Source of the DNA: Ornithodoros turicata
Taxonomy: Eukaryota; Arthropoda; Arachnida; Ixodida; Argasidae
Assembly: GCF_037126465.1 (NCBI RefSeq)
Contig: NC_088204.1
Coordinates: forward strand, 21,148,804 to 21,212,803
Length of the DNA: 64,000 bases
Direction: 5' to 3'
The notes below the pieces were generated by a model that saw only the letters and a list, made by a program, of their open reading frames with translations, ran no database searches and had not been told where the DNA came from. Each line of letters starts with the position of its first letter. Position 1 is the first letter of the stretch. Positions 10,804-22,735 of this stretch are shown here, piece after piece. The position numbers and the translations under genes were made by a program.

Positions 10804-11170
10804 TGATTTATCCAGACCCTCCCTTCACCCCCCAAAATCTGGAGGAGACACCCCTAAAACCCTATGAGATAGCGTAATATTGAGTAAAGAACATGGAAAT
10901 ACAGCCCCTTGCAGAACCCCTCCCCCCCCCCCCCAAGGAGGAAATCTTGGGTAAACCATTGCAGTGATTTATCCAGACTCCCCCCACACCCCTACACCCC
11001 CGTAACACCTCCAAAATCTGGAGGAGACCCCCTAAAACCTTGTGACCGACTGATTTGTAAAAGAAAAAAAAAAAAAAAAACCATGTGAGATTGCGTAATA
11101 TTGAGTAAAAAGCATGTAAATACACCCCCTTGCAGAACCCAACACCCCCGAAGGACGAAATCCTGGGTAA
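10804..11170. repeat. Tandem duplication of an approximately 175-bp C-rich unit
   Basis: Both units run GTGATTTATCCAGAC, AAAATCTGGAGGAGAC, TGCGTAATATTGAGTAAA (or AGCGTAATATTGAGTAAA), CCCTTGCAGAACCC and TGGGTAAAC. An A-tract splits the second. A related TTTATCCAGACCCCCC lies at 2382. Confidence 0.7.
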
Positions 11171-11324
11171 ACTACTGATCTACTTTTACTTTTACAACTT
11201 TAAAACTACTTTTACTTTTAGAGGTAAAAACGCATATACATGTATGTTTTTTTCCTCTATTAGAGGTGACCCTTTTAAGAGTGTACAACTGATAGGGTAC
11301 CTTCTACAGTTTTTTTTTTTTTTT

Positions 11325-12062
11325 GCCTTTATAGAATTTTTATTAAAAAGCTATGAGAGCAGCATAGATGTCGTTTTTGCAGTTACGCTCTACTGCCAGG
11401 CGGACATCTTCTCGAAGGAAGTGTGCTACTACAAGATGACTAACTACCTAAAATTCATTACTTAATTTTTGAATTAGGGGATCTCGGGCAAAAGCGAGAT
11501 AGCAGATTGGGAGACTATCCTAGTTGCAAGCCATTTCACGTTCAACAAATCCTGAAACACGCACGTGCATTAAAATATCCATCCCCGAACTCTGATATGC
11601 AAAAAGGAGCCGAAACCGCGGCGACCAGGAAAGCAGGGAGTACAGGGCTCATTTCACATCAGAGGGCCACGTGATTTGGAGCGATGGAGATGATTGGAGT
11701 TGGTGCCGCTCAGCTGGCCAGATAAACCGCTTTCCGACCCAATAAGCCTCCGTATAGGTGAGCGCGATGCGCTGCTCGGGCGCGCTTTCTCGGTTTCGGC
11801 TCATTTGCATGCCGAAATTCAACTATGAATATTTCACGACACGCGCTCTTTTCTTGATTTTTAAAAACTAGAGTGGATTTCAACGAGAATTGTCTCTCGC
11901 TCTGTCATTTCGCTTTTGCGCGAAATTCCCTAATTAAAGAGTTCATTGATGAATTTCAGGTAATTACTGATCTTGCAGTTATATAATCTCTTACAGTCTT
12001 ATAATCTCTTATAATCTCTATGCTGCTCTCATAGCTTTTTTTTAAATAAAAATTCTGTAAAG
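11325..12062. mobile_element. Long-terminal-inverted-repeat foldback element, copy 1
   Basis: The left arm starts ATTTTTATTAAAAAGCTATG, AGAGCAGCATAG; the right arm ends CTATGCTGCTCTCATAGC ... AAATAAAAATTCTGTAAAGG. Arms of 250-300 bp include TCCTGAAACACGCACGTGC and GGCTCATTTGCATG/CATATGAGCC-type blocks. It has no open frame of note. Related copies lie at 32040-33075 and 61245-61485. Confidence 0.75.
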
Positions 12063-13930
12063 GCTACAAAAAAAAACAAAAACAGACCCGGTATATAGCG
12101 ACTTCGTATATCAACGCAAAGGACAGCCGTATCTGTGCCCCCGTTTAAATGTTGTCGCGCGTCAAAGGAGTTCATTTGAAATTTATTATTCTTGATGATG
12201 GCAGGTGGGACCTCAAACGCCGAGCCAACGAATAAAAAAGGAAAGAAAAAAGCAGGTGCTACTCCACGGGCTTGGCGCGGACACAGACACATAGGCTGAC
12301 CTGTATCTTTCTCCGACAAAGGAATCCCTCATAAATAATCGCAGGTCCCGTCTGTCAAAGGCAAGTATTAACGTACACACCCAAAATAACCGAGCCTTCA
12401 AAGACCTTGCACAATACCGTCAATAACTTTTCGCTATATCGTCTACTGAACCCCCACCCTGTATGTGCTTGTCACGACCGCTCCGTCTCGCGCACACTAA
12501 AACCTCACGACGCAAGACGACAGCGGCATCCTAACTTTTAGTCCAGCTTTATGGGCGTAACCTTAGCGTTACGTGCATATTCCTTTTAGACTTAACGGCA
12601 TCGTCCTCTACCGGGCAAAAACAGTTCCACGTGATGTACGCGGACACTATACGAGTGGACGATAAGACGTCTTTTGCCACATGTCCACTTCCGCGTTGTC
12701 CACTTTCTCTTTGCGCAACGGTTCGCAGACGACGATGAAAGATCCAGCCGACCGTAGCGCCACTGTCTCAGGGTGGCAGGGCCAGTAAGTCATCTGTACC
12801 GTAACGTTTCTTCGAAGAAGAATGTAGAGATCGTTTCTTGGTATGGAACTCGTCTCGCACTAGCAGGTACATGATCCTTTTCTGTTTTTAGTGTCGTCTG
12901 CTTGTTCAGTTGACTTGTGAGTGCAGGTCGTTTGGTTTGTTTCCTGTCGTCTGCTACACGGTGCGAAGCAGACGACAAAAAGGGGTAATGACGCTGCGAT
13001 CATACATGGACCGTGCTGAAAAGAATGGGCATGTGTGTCCTGTACGTAGTAGGTATAGCTGTGTAGGTGGAAGTAATTATTAGTAAGGAAGTATGGAAGT
13101 ATTAGTATGGTCCTTGACTGTAGTGTTCCTTTGCTACAATTTACTTTTGTCTAGTCAAATATGTAAAAATAAAAGATTAGAGCTTTCGGGAATAGGTTCA
13201 GCACACCAGCTACGATCGCCCCGACCACATGATACAAGCTCCAAAAACATACAGTACTTAGGAGGACTGTGTCACCTTCTTCAACCTTCGACGAAATAAG
13301 TCGGCTAGGATGTGTAGTAAAATTGCTCTTTTTCGGTTCCCGAAAGCATTTTCTGGCTGGGCTCCGAGAAGCTTTCGGTACCTAAGCCAAGCACTTTTGC
13401 TAGGCTACTGGAACCAATCACTCAACCAGTAGGTATATTAGCTGGGTCACTGGTGCTCCCAGAGAACAACATCAACGTAAGAATACACTCTTATGTCCAT
13501 AAACCTGATCATGCGCATCTATTCAAGCCCATTTACAAAAGCTCTGCGCACTCTCGCACACCCATAGACTGCAGGCCTCGAAGCTAAAAAAAAAAAAGGC
13601 TCGGTTGTCACCATTTCATTAGCGTTCACGTCAATCTCAAACTATACAAGCGCCCCAGCCAACGTACCCATTTAACGCCCACCTCGTCAAACCCGCTACG
13701 TTGCGCATGGCTTCATCAACATCGCCGGTTGCCGCCCGTAACATTTTACTTTAGTGCAGCTGGTCAGTTTGACTGACTTCTGTATACCATGTAAGGTGTC
13801 ATTATGCATTCAACACTTCACGAATCGCTGCCCGTATAGGGTCACGTGGTCGAGGGACCCTCCCCAATGAGTGCGCGCTAATCAGTATCGGCGATCTTTC
13901 ATTGTTTCCCGTTAACGTTCTGAAGGATTT
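12063..13930. other. No gene; GCAGACGAC motif cluster
   Basis: Four copies of GCAGACGAC or its complement lie at 12725, 12893, 12946 and 12968. The last two form a hairpin (GTCGTCTGCT / AGCAGACGAC). No conserved coding is visible. Confidence 0.5.
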
Positions 13931-15360
13931 GGGGTGAGCGAATGGCACCACCCAGTTGAAAGTGATTCATCAAGCACTACGGAAAGAAAACTGCGCTTGA
14001 TATTCCGTGGCTTTACGCCGCGAGACAACTCTGATCATAAGCGACGCCACAGTGGTCGGTCTGTGGATCCAACCTGCCCACCTGAGGGAGACTCCGGGAC
14101 AATCCGAAGTTATTATAAGGGCTCCGTAACTAAGTTCGATGCGTTCTTCCGAAAAGAGAAATAAAGTTGGATTGGCAGTCGGGAACTCGTTAGTTGCAGA
14201 AACAGCTGGGAAGCTCAAAACGAAACCGAAACTTCTGAAGGTTCCCTCTCCTAAATCCCTTATCCTGCGTGACGTCACCGGTAGTCTCGTGCTGGCCACC
14301 GGCTGTTTTTTCGGGGACGCGCTTTGTAACTTCTTCGTGCCACATGGATGACCAGACATTTGCTTCCTCGATTTCATTCTATAATATTCGCCAGCGGTAA
14401 AACCAAAACCAACACAGAAAGTCGTACGTGAAGAATACCGGTGAGAGGTGAAGACCAGTGTTGCTGGACTGCTTCTCTGTGGAGAAGCGCCTAAGCGTTC
14501 AAAGGAAAAGATTGTATTCACTGAAATATCATAGGGTCCGCATTGAGGTCGCACGATTACATCAACACATTTTAGTTGCGGAGTCTTCCTATAATGTGCG
14601 GCGAAAGCTGAGCACACAGCGCACCATATTCAAAGGTACTGTAAAGTAGCAGGCAAGCTGTTAATATTGGCAGCGGCACTTGAAAGCTTATTTCGAAAGA
14701 AAGAGACACTGGAAATTATATGTGGGATAGAAAATTGTAAATATGTTTTAATCGCGACTGAAATTGCGGTGAAAAGACGCGGGGCGACGCCTGGTGTGAA
14801 ACAATCGCCCACTCGTCGAGCAACAGTGTTACATGTCCCCAACCCTCTATCGGCTAAGTTACGAGCTAAGTATCTGGCTTCTTTAACTTTCTTTGAAAAG
14901 CTTGTTCCAACGAGATAGGTCCTTACATATTATCTTAAAATGCTAGAACATTGGTGCATCGTGGAAATGAGTAAGAGAACTGTCAGCAGAATCATCACGA
15001 GAGTCACCTTGTAGACGGAAAAACGCACCACGTCCGGCGAGCCGGCGTGGTTATGGTAGCGGTCCAGAGATGTCGCTGTACGCTTGCCATTGTTATCAGG
15101 ATGTTTATGTTCGCCGCCCTACATGGTGAGAGCTGCGGAGTTCGTGTCGGGTCTTAGACACAGGGTTGCCGATGATATTGAATCTAAATTTTCTTTTTAA
15201 GAAAAATACAAGGTGGATTTAAACGAAATTTGTGGTGTTTGCATACTGATCACCCAGGCTGTCAAATGAGACAGCAGTGTAAAATTGTATGCCTGCTGCT
15301 TTACAGTACCTTTAACATCCCTTGCGAGAGTGTCTAAGCCACTTTTACCCTGCCAAAAAG
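13931..15360. other. No gene recognised; long spurious open frame 13970-14617 (-)
   Basis: The 215-codon minus frame is made of Ser/Arg/Pro-rich sequence with no motif. GACGTCACC-type blocks resemble repeats at 20930 and 61930. Confidence 0.4.
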
Positions 15361-15369
15361 TCACTTGCG

Positions 15370-15445
15370 TCGTCGACTATAGGATCGAACCCGCGACCTT
15401 GGGATCAGTAGGCAGGAACACTACCAACTGATCCACCGAGGTCGA
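15370..15445 (-). repeat. Decayed tRNA-like sequence with intact B box
   Basis: On the minus strand TGGATCAGTTGGTAGTG (A-box-like) and GCGGGTTCGATCC (B box) have tRNA spacing, but the acceptor and anticodon stems do not pair. Confidence 0.45.
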
Positions 15446-15534
15446 TACTAACTGTACTTGTTCCGATTTTGAAAAATCTTTAAGTAGGGTAGATTACTAT
15501 ATTACTCTAATAACCTTTTCGGCTTAATCATTCA

Positions 15535-15745
15535 ATTCCATATTGCCAATAAATATTGATATCCGAAAGAGTATGTCGATATAGATCAAACAAAATACCG
15601 ATTTAGAATATCGGAATCTATCGATATCCATGAGAAAAATGTCGGCATTCGATGAAACATCGATATTATTTCCATCGATTGGGGCAAATAGCAATGCAGA
15701 TATGTATACAGAAATATCGATATTGTCCCACCCTCATGCATGCAA
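15535..15745. repeat. ATCGATAT-rich repeat
   Basis: TCGATAT, TATCGAT or close variants occur at least seven times in 210 bp, a pattern typical of some hAT-derived MITEs in arthropods. No target duplication could be fixed. Confidence 0.45.
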
Positions 15746-15749
15746 AAAA

Positions 15750-18440
15750 ACCTGGGGACACCTATTTTGGGACTTCGATAAGAAAAAAAAAAAGAAAGAA
15801 GTCTGGCTTTAAACAATGGCTGCCCCCAATTCCGAAATCTAACATGCACACGAAAGCCTCCAATTGAAAAGCTGAGAAATTAATTTGAGGTAATTAAAGG
15901 GCAGCTGCATCAAAGCATATTCTAGGTCACATACTCAATTTGCACAGAAAGTTCGTCTTGTATAATCCACTTGCAGAAACGGCTTCTGTGCTGCTCACAG
16001 ATGTTCTAACAATCTGTACCGAATAAAACGAAACATGGTTCACCTGGTTTGTACCTATGGTTACATAAAATACGTTACATAAAACATAATAACCAATAAG
16101 AATATGCACCGCAACCACTTTCCGTGGCACTCTGGAGAATTGACTGCAGAGTCTCACGCGAGGTGGCGCGACAATTATGAAAACAGTGTATGGCCGTCTG
16201 AACTTTCAACCTTTTGTTCGCTATATATTACCTATTGATCCATTGCCGAAACTTCCTGATCCCAGCGACACTTCAGCGAGAGAAGGCTGCGGACCTTTCC
16301 GGTCGTGCCACACATTCACCGTTCCCATCTTCTCAATGAATTCCGTAGCCCCACCTATAGGCTGATAGGTCTCCACCCATAAGCACTATAAGATACTGTA
16401 GTCCAACAACCTCTACAGCTATACACAATACATAATACCCGACACAGACGTATAAACCAGATCATACAATTGAAAAGATACGTAGGCCGGAAGTAACCTG
16501 ACAAAGAAATCACTCTCCGATACAATGGCGTCGCATCAAAAGCTCGCAGACGACAAAACCCTTCGTCTTGATGCGCGTAACCTCGAACCGGGACATTAGC
16601 AGACGACGCATCGAAACCGAACCCGAAGGCACGGCCTTCGTGTAGAATCTGTGAGAAATTGAAGTGCACGCATGCCTAATGTGTTGAGGAAGTAATTCTA
16701 CTTATAATGCGTAAAGATTCGCATCTGTCGACTTTGTTCTGAATACCCGTTAGAAACGGTTATGGAGAGAGTCCCGTTACATTCTTTCTCCGTAGGAGGA
16801 AAGAAATAATCGGGAAGTTGTCGGACGCGACCTTGAGTGGACGAAGAGGTAGATTGGACATGGAAAAAGGTTGGAGGTGGTTCTGTTTTGAATATCAAGC
16901 CGAAAGAGAAATATCAAACAATGTAAGAAGAGAAAAGACGGAAGAAAGGCTTTTTGAGAAAGGCCCAGGAAGTTCAAGTAAGCGGTGACCTCCTCGGTGA
17001 GAGGCAGAATACATTTTTTCTTGTCGACGCCCGCGCGGCAGCGTAGTTCTCGTGTAAAGAAGACGCAAAGCAGAAATCAGCGTGGCCTATAAGTCAGCCC
17101 GGCGCACTGGAAAGGACGCTTACACGAGTCTTCTACGTGACTCCATGAGTGCCATCAGCAAACATGGAATGAGAATGCTTCCGCTTCGTAATCGTTCTCG
17201 GCGTTCCTTTTATAAATGCGTCCAGAGGGGAACGGGTGCAGGGCAAGAAACTCGAAAATAGCGGACAATTTTCCCAGTATTTTAAAATCGCTAACCTAAG
17301 AACCATTCCGCATCAGCGAACACACATAAATTAAACAACATTTACGTCATAGTCATTTTATAATAAAATGCGCAGCGAAGTATATCAGTACGTTTGCGGG
17401 ACCCAAATCACCACGACAAGGAAAAGGGCGTTGACAAGATTGTACAGTGCTGGACAAAAGTTTACGGAACACGCTCCGGCGCATTCCTTTCTCAGAGTAA
17501 CACGCCAGCAGCGATTGGTACCGTACGGACTTACAAACAGTTAAACAGATGACTGGGTTACCTACGCGCATATCTGTAAGTCGGTACGGTCCATACGGTG
17601 TTAGAGTGTAAAGTGTTAAAGTTGCATACTTTCAGAATTTTCGGCACCGAAATTTCCCTGATATTTATCGTGGTGGGCTCTTTATAAAGATTTTTAGTAT
17701 ACGAGATCTTCAATTATAGTAACAACACGCCATACAGACTACGAAAAGGTCGAACGAAACCTTCTCTCCAAGCGACCGTCACCGTGAGAAACCTCCGCAC
17801 GAGAGGCTGAGGGCACGTATAGCCACAAACGAATAGCGTGTAGCGTTTAACATAGTGATAACGCATAAAGCTGCCTGCGAATTTTACGAAGCCGTGCGAA
17901 GGGAGGAAGCTCGAGAGAGAGAGCCATTAAATACTGCTTAAAGCAGCTCCATATCTCTTTTCTGGCTCTTTAGTGGCCTATCTGAGATATCTCAGACAGA
18001 AGAGGCATTCGAATGGGCAATGCTTGTTGAAGAGGTGGAAAGACTTGAAGGACAGGTTCCTCATAAGTGCAGTGCTGCAATTTGGTGCCTTTCATTTTTT
18101 TTTTTTTTTTCAAACTACTGCAAAGTTCTCATTGGAGCTAGAGCAGAAGAGGGAAAGATACGAAAAGGGTGCAAGGACTGGGAGACGATACAAATACAAC
18201 GGAGCGCAATCATGCGTAATCAGTAATCATTGATGATACACATATATGTACAAATTCCCATAGATTGAGAGGTCACCCGTCAAAAAGAACTCGTTACAAA
18301 TGTGTTGTGCAAAATGTAACTAAGTTAATAACGAAGTTCTTCAGCCTGAAATGTAACGCGTGAGCAGTTGAGTTAGACCTTGAGTTGCCTGCGGAGGAGT
18401 GCAACATGCTTTGATCATTTTCATTTATGTCTCCAACGTT
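15750..18440. other. No gene or clear repeat recognised
   Basis: Open frames up to 104 codons have no recognisable product. Two GCAGACGAC copies lie at 16546 and 16599. Confidence 0.4.
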
Positions 18441-18441
18441 A

Positions 18442-18470
18442 CCCCCCCCCCCCCCCCCCCCCCCCCCCCC
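18442..18470. repeat. Poly-C tract (29)
   Basis: A pure 29-C run directly beside the 18477-18657 element; it is the longest homopolymer in the window. Confidence 0.9.
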
Positions 18471-18476
18471 GACAAT

Positions 18477-18657
18477 AGACCTCTCCCTGTTTGTAAACAA
18501 ATGACGAAAGCCACGGTCTTGCCCCACGGTCCTGCTTTTCTTTCAATGGGAGGCAGCGAACAAGTGCCCGTTCGTGGAACCCAGCCCTCTCCTTCCAATT
18601 TGTGTCGGTTTCAGTCTGTCTACCAATGTCATGATGACGTTTCTCTGGTAGAGGTCT
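18477..18657. mobile_element. Non-autonomous element with AGACCTCT ends (short copy)
   Basis: AATAGACCTCTCCCTG and TAGAGGTCTATT ends. It is a deletion form of 5330-5636, lacking about 125 bp around the CACCATTTTGGC section. Confidence 0.7.
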
Positions 18658-18949
18658 ATTTGAACGCTTTGGATCTTACTCCCTGTGGGCGCACAATGGT
18701 TCAGCTTCATTTCAATGGCAGCGGTTCTTACTTCCAGAACAAAATACTGTCATTGATTGAATATCACGTTTTATGGCAAAAAATGTCATCCCGCATCATC
18801 TAGGACGCCAAAAATGCACTGGTGCGCTAGAAAGTTAGGCATTATACATTAATACTAGTTAGTGCGAGGAGAAAATAATAATGTAGAGTTGTTAGCCGCG
18901 ACGGGGTCAGGGCTGGCCACTCTAGTACTAGTAGTTAGTACTTTTATTA

Positions 18950-19215
18950 ATTCCGTGTTAGCGCCAAGAAGCAACAGTGGCTATGAGCGGCGTACAGTCG
19001 TGGACAGATGGAGAGAGGACAGCAGGAAGGAGTTGGGAACAGGGGGGGGGGCGTATACGACCCTGGCTGACTTCAGTTGGAACTGTGCCGACATCCGCCT
19101 AAAAAATCTGCCGGAAAAACCGGGGAAAACCTCGGACAGCACAGCCAGTGATAGGGTTCGAACCCACCACCTGCCAGTCTTCAGCACGACCTTGACTACC
19201 AACAACGAGCGGGTG
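18950..19215 (-). mobile_element. tRNA-derived SINE, near full length, diverged
   Basis: In minus orientation, B box GGTTCGAACCC-type at 19158, GGTTTTCCCCGGTTTTTCCG, and tail GTTGCTTCTTGGCGCTAACA. Confidence 0.8.
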
Positions 19216-20177
19216 AACGCCTACTTTCAAAAGAGAATACCGTTTTTCTTCAACGGCAATTTTGCGATCGATGCATGTGGCCTTTGTGTGGCTCTTCGTG
19301 TTAATTGATGGGGTTAAGTGCTAGTTCTGAAGGCACGCGCGTCCCGTAATTACTCACTAACCAAGTAACCATATTCCCAGCTGTGTCCATCCAAAGATCA
19401 CGTCCGCTTATATCAAGCTTATGGTGCACCGAATCATCGGTTCGCTTTCGAGGTAAGTACGTACACAAAACCCTTCAACGCAGAAAACAACAAAACGCTA
19501 CATGGCAATTGTTTCGCGGTATTCTGACTAAGCGACATCACTATCCAAGCTGCTGACTCCTAAATCATATACATGTACGCTCATTGTGCGCAAACAACGA
19601 ATTCCGGAATACATCTACGGAACAGTCGTGCTGCTTTGTCTTCTTCCAGAACGGCGTCATTTTTATGGACGCATTCCACGCATGACGTCATTACCTCCCC
19701 ACCCCCCCGCAACCCCCTCGGAGGTATCCTAGCAACCTTGACACCGACCGGTAGGTTTGAAAAAGGCTCCAGTGTCTCACGTGCCTCGGTTTTATTTGTT
19801 AACCGGAAGTCATATAAACCTAGAATGTGTACTATATCTTCCTCTAGCGTGCGCCGGTGCGTTCAAGCAGCCGTCAGTCGTTTACCATGCTTGTGACATG
19901 CACGGCATTGCAATGCTTCGTTGGGATCCCTTTGAAAGCGTGCGGAAACGGTTCAGCGGATGTCCAGTCATCGCTCCAGGAATCGCACGGGCCATTCAGA
20001 ATGACACAAAGATGTTTCTATCTCGCTTCACTTCGCGAGTTTATTAATAGTGAAAGTAAAGCCACAAAGAGACGCACGAAATGCACATACACACATTTGC
20101 TCGGTGACACTTTTTTTTTTTCCCCCCGCAGAATTTACACATGCCCAATGTAGCTGAGGGTCGGTCGCATCCGTTTA
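19216..20177. other. No gene seen
   Basis: No conserved coding or recognisable repeat; open frames are short and unsupported. Confidence 0.4.
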
Positions 20178-20706
20178 ACACTCTAAGAGAAAGAAAAGCA
20201 GTAATTTTACCCCTTTTGGGGACTAAATGCATTGCCACAAAAAGTAGTCCCTTTCGAGAGTAAATGTACGGAAGTAACCGAATGTCACAGAGTGGAGACT
20301 GTATTTCACGCTCTGTTGTAAGTCCCAGGTACACAATTCGTGTGCATGCATGAAAATACATACTTTGAATCAAACCGTCAACAGTGATATGTGGAGTGAT
20401 ATAAAATCTTGCGTCATACATAGGGCACAATTTGCGAAAAAAGAAGCGCTAACTGTTTCTTACTCTGTGGGGGGTGGAAAATTGCTAAGTTGGCTGAGCA
20501 ATAGAGCCTTCGCCATTAAATTGACAAAGAGCACATATTCGCGGAAACTGTTGCATTCGGAATACCATTTGCGAAGTTCAGTGACAATTCGCACTCCTTG
20601 GGAGTAAACGTCGAGGTCAGGGGACCAAAATAAGGAGTAATTGCGGTCTAGGGGACTAGAAGCCGCAATTGCTCCCACATTCACTCATTTTTTCTTACTG
20701 TGCAGT
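20178..20706. mobile_element. Foldback element (AAGARAAARA ends), 0.53 kb
   Basis: ACACTCTAAGAGAAAGAAAA on the left; reverse complement of the right end ACTGCACAGTAAGAAAAAAT. Inner AGTAATTTTACCCC/GGGGACTA blocks recur inverted as TAGGGGACTAGAAGCC and GTCAGGGGACC. Confidence 0.5.
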
Positions 20707-20814
20707 ACATTTTGAAACTATACTATCGTTTTATTCCTCCTGCACCAGCGATCACGGTATGCGAAGTAGTGGCGTAGTTTGACTCTTAGTTGACGGAATA
20801 CATGACAAGAGCAG

Positions 20815-21125
20815 ACGACGGATATTGAGATTATGCCGGAATTCCCTCTCTAGAAAAGCGAGAAAACGTCACTCCCTTCGAACCAATGAGGGCGCGATCT
20901 TGAGAAAGGGCATGCCGCGGCCGCCTCCTTCACTTAGGGAGTGACGTCACGCCGCCGGAGCTTGTGTGGAAGCAGCGCTGATTTTAAAAATTCCTTAATT
21001 TTTAATATCTAGGCCCATTTTTGGGCGAAACAATTAGCCGTGTTGATTTGTCGGCCGATGCCGAAGTCGAAAATATCGGTTTCATGGATGGGTGTCCGGG
21101 TGCGACCGTTCCTTTAAAGGGAAAT
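20815..21125. repeat. Repeat sharing GTGACGTCACTCCCT and GCGACCGTCCTTTA blocks with 61880-62255
   Basis: GGGAGTGACGTCACGCCG at about 20936 is the inverted form of CGTGACGTCACTCCCT at 61920, while GATGCGACCGTCCCTTTA at 62236 matches TGCGACCGTTCCTTTA at 21101 in direct register. Confidence 0.4.
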
Positions 21126-21465
21126 TTCTCCTCTTGGCGGAGTGAAAGATTCGGTTACTTTGACAGCAATACAAAAGGAACGGGATGCGTCCGCGTTGCG
21201 TTGTTCGTGATTTACGAACGAAAGAAGCCGCCTTTTCTCGCGACGTAAACCTCTAATTATTATCGTTATTAGAAAGAAGCCGCAAAATTTACGTTTTTTT
21301 CCTCCGTCTCCTTCTCAAGAAGTCGGACAATGCTCATTGGTCTCCTCAAACGATTTGTTCAATCATCGCGGGAGATCGTTTGATGAGACCAATGGGAGGC
21401 CTCTCCGCATTGTCGCCCTTCTTGAGAGAAGAGGTAGAGAAAACTTTCGCACGTTCGTGCCCCTT
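21125..21465. mobile_element. AGGGACACT foldback family, partial copy
   Basis: GGTTACTTTGACAGCAATAC, AAAAGGAACGGGATG and the core TTGTTCAATCATCGCGGGAG ATCGTTTGA repeat the organisation of 7160-7605. Confidence 0.6.
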
Positions 21466-21664
21466 TAAGAAATTTCACGTGACGATCTGGCGTTATACGG
21501 TTTGGTGCAGGGTTTCAGGAATTAAATCAATGCGTGTGACAAAATTTTAAGTGACATAATTAATAAAATGAAACTGTTACTTTTGTCACCAAAGCAGATT
21601 TTATGCCCAATTTTACGTTGGGGACCTCTCCGGTGGAAAAAGCCGCCCCCTAAATTTTGTTCCA

Positions 21665-21772
21665 CGTTTGCACCGTTATGCAACCGTGGCAGATGGAGAG
21701 AGGAAAACGGGATGGGGTGGGGGACAGAGGGGGTTACTACGCGTCCTAGTCCGGCTTCACTAGACTTGTCCA
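21665..21772 (-). mobile_element. SINE fragment, 5'-truncated, diverged
   Basis: GGCAGATGGAGAGAGGAAAA, GGGACAGAGGGGGTTACTAC and GCGTCCTAGTCCGGCTTCA match the SINE middle in minus orientation. Confidence 0.6.
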
Positions 21773-22485
21773 ACCATGTACGTTTTGTGTGACTTTTTTC
21801 TCCCTTTTTTTGCCGTAAAACAAACATGCGACAAAATACAAAGCAGACACACACACCCAACGTGTCCTGCACACGGTGATTGCAGGGCGCGTTGTCACGC
21901 GTTTTTGTGTTCTTTTTTTGTTTGCGAGTTTTATTTCGAGACTTGTCTTTTACGGCTGAAAAGAAAAAAAAAGTGCGGGTTACGGGTTGGGTGTGGGTGA
22001 AGCAATTCCGACCCGAGCGGGACTCTACGACTGATTACTTTCTCGTAAGATGATCTGCAGAAGCGAACATCGTCTCCTTATTTGTTATAAAAGGAAAAGA
22101 AAATGTAATATCTTTCGAAGTGCTCTTATCCGGGAATCTGACCTTCATCCCAGCACCCATTAATAAACTTCAATCCGCGCAACGAACTCACGCTGAGACT
22201 TAAATCTATCCCTTCCTTCTATAGGGGGCCATCAATTTCCCTTCCATGCGCTCACGAGATTAAAATGCAGGCGAACGGTCCTCCTATGAACTTTCTAGAA
22301 TCGATCATTTGAAAAATAAATAAATAAATAAGTCTCGCGTGCACATTACGGGCTGTGACATCACTTATCGAAATAGTCATACACTTTACAGGAATAATTA
22401 TTAGAAGATTCCGGGATTGAATAACGCATGTCTGTCTCTCTCTCTCTCTCTTATGTAGCATTTACGTCTTTCCGATAGTTTTTGG

Positions 22486-22735
22486 TTTCATGTTAGCGAA
22501 ACAACTGGGGCTATAAGCGAAGTACAGACATGGATAGATGTAGAGAGGACAGCAGGGGGAGTGGGGGACAGGGGGTTAATGTGCTTCCTGGGCCGACTTC
22601 GGTGGGAATTGTGCCAACATTTGTCTGCAAGGTAACACATCAGGGAGCACCTCAGACAGTATACAACCGGTGGTAGGACTCGAACCCGCCACCTTTAGCA
22701 TGGCAATGGGCCACCAGCGGCACGCTATTAGGATC
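22486..22735 (-). mobile_element. tRNA-derived SINE, old diverged copy
   Basis: ATGTTAGCGAAACAACTGGG through GGCCGACTTCGGTGGGAAT and a B box complement GGACTCGAACCC at 22677. Many substitutions and a small deletion. Confidence 0.75.

Noticed and set aside
13970..14617. 215-codon minus-strand open frame
   Set aside because: No motif, repeat-like composition, several frames open together, and blocks shared with other repeats.
15370..15445. Second tRNA gene
   Set aside because: B box intact but acceptor and anticodon stems do not pair.
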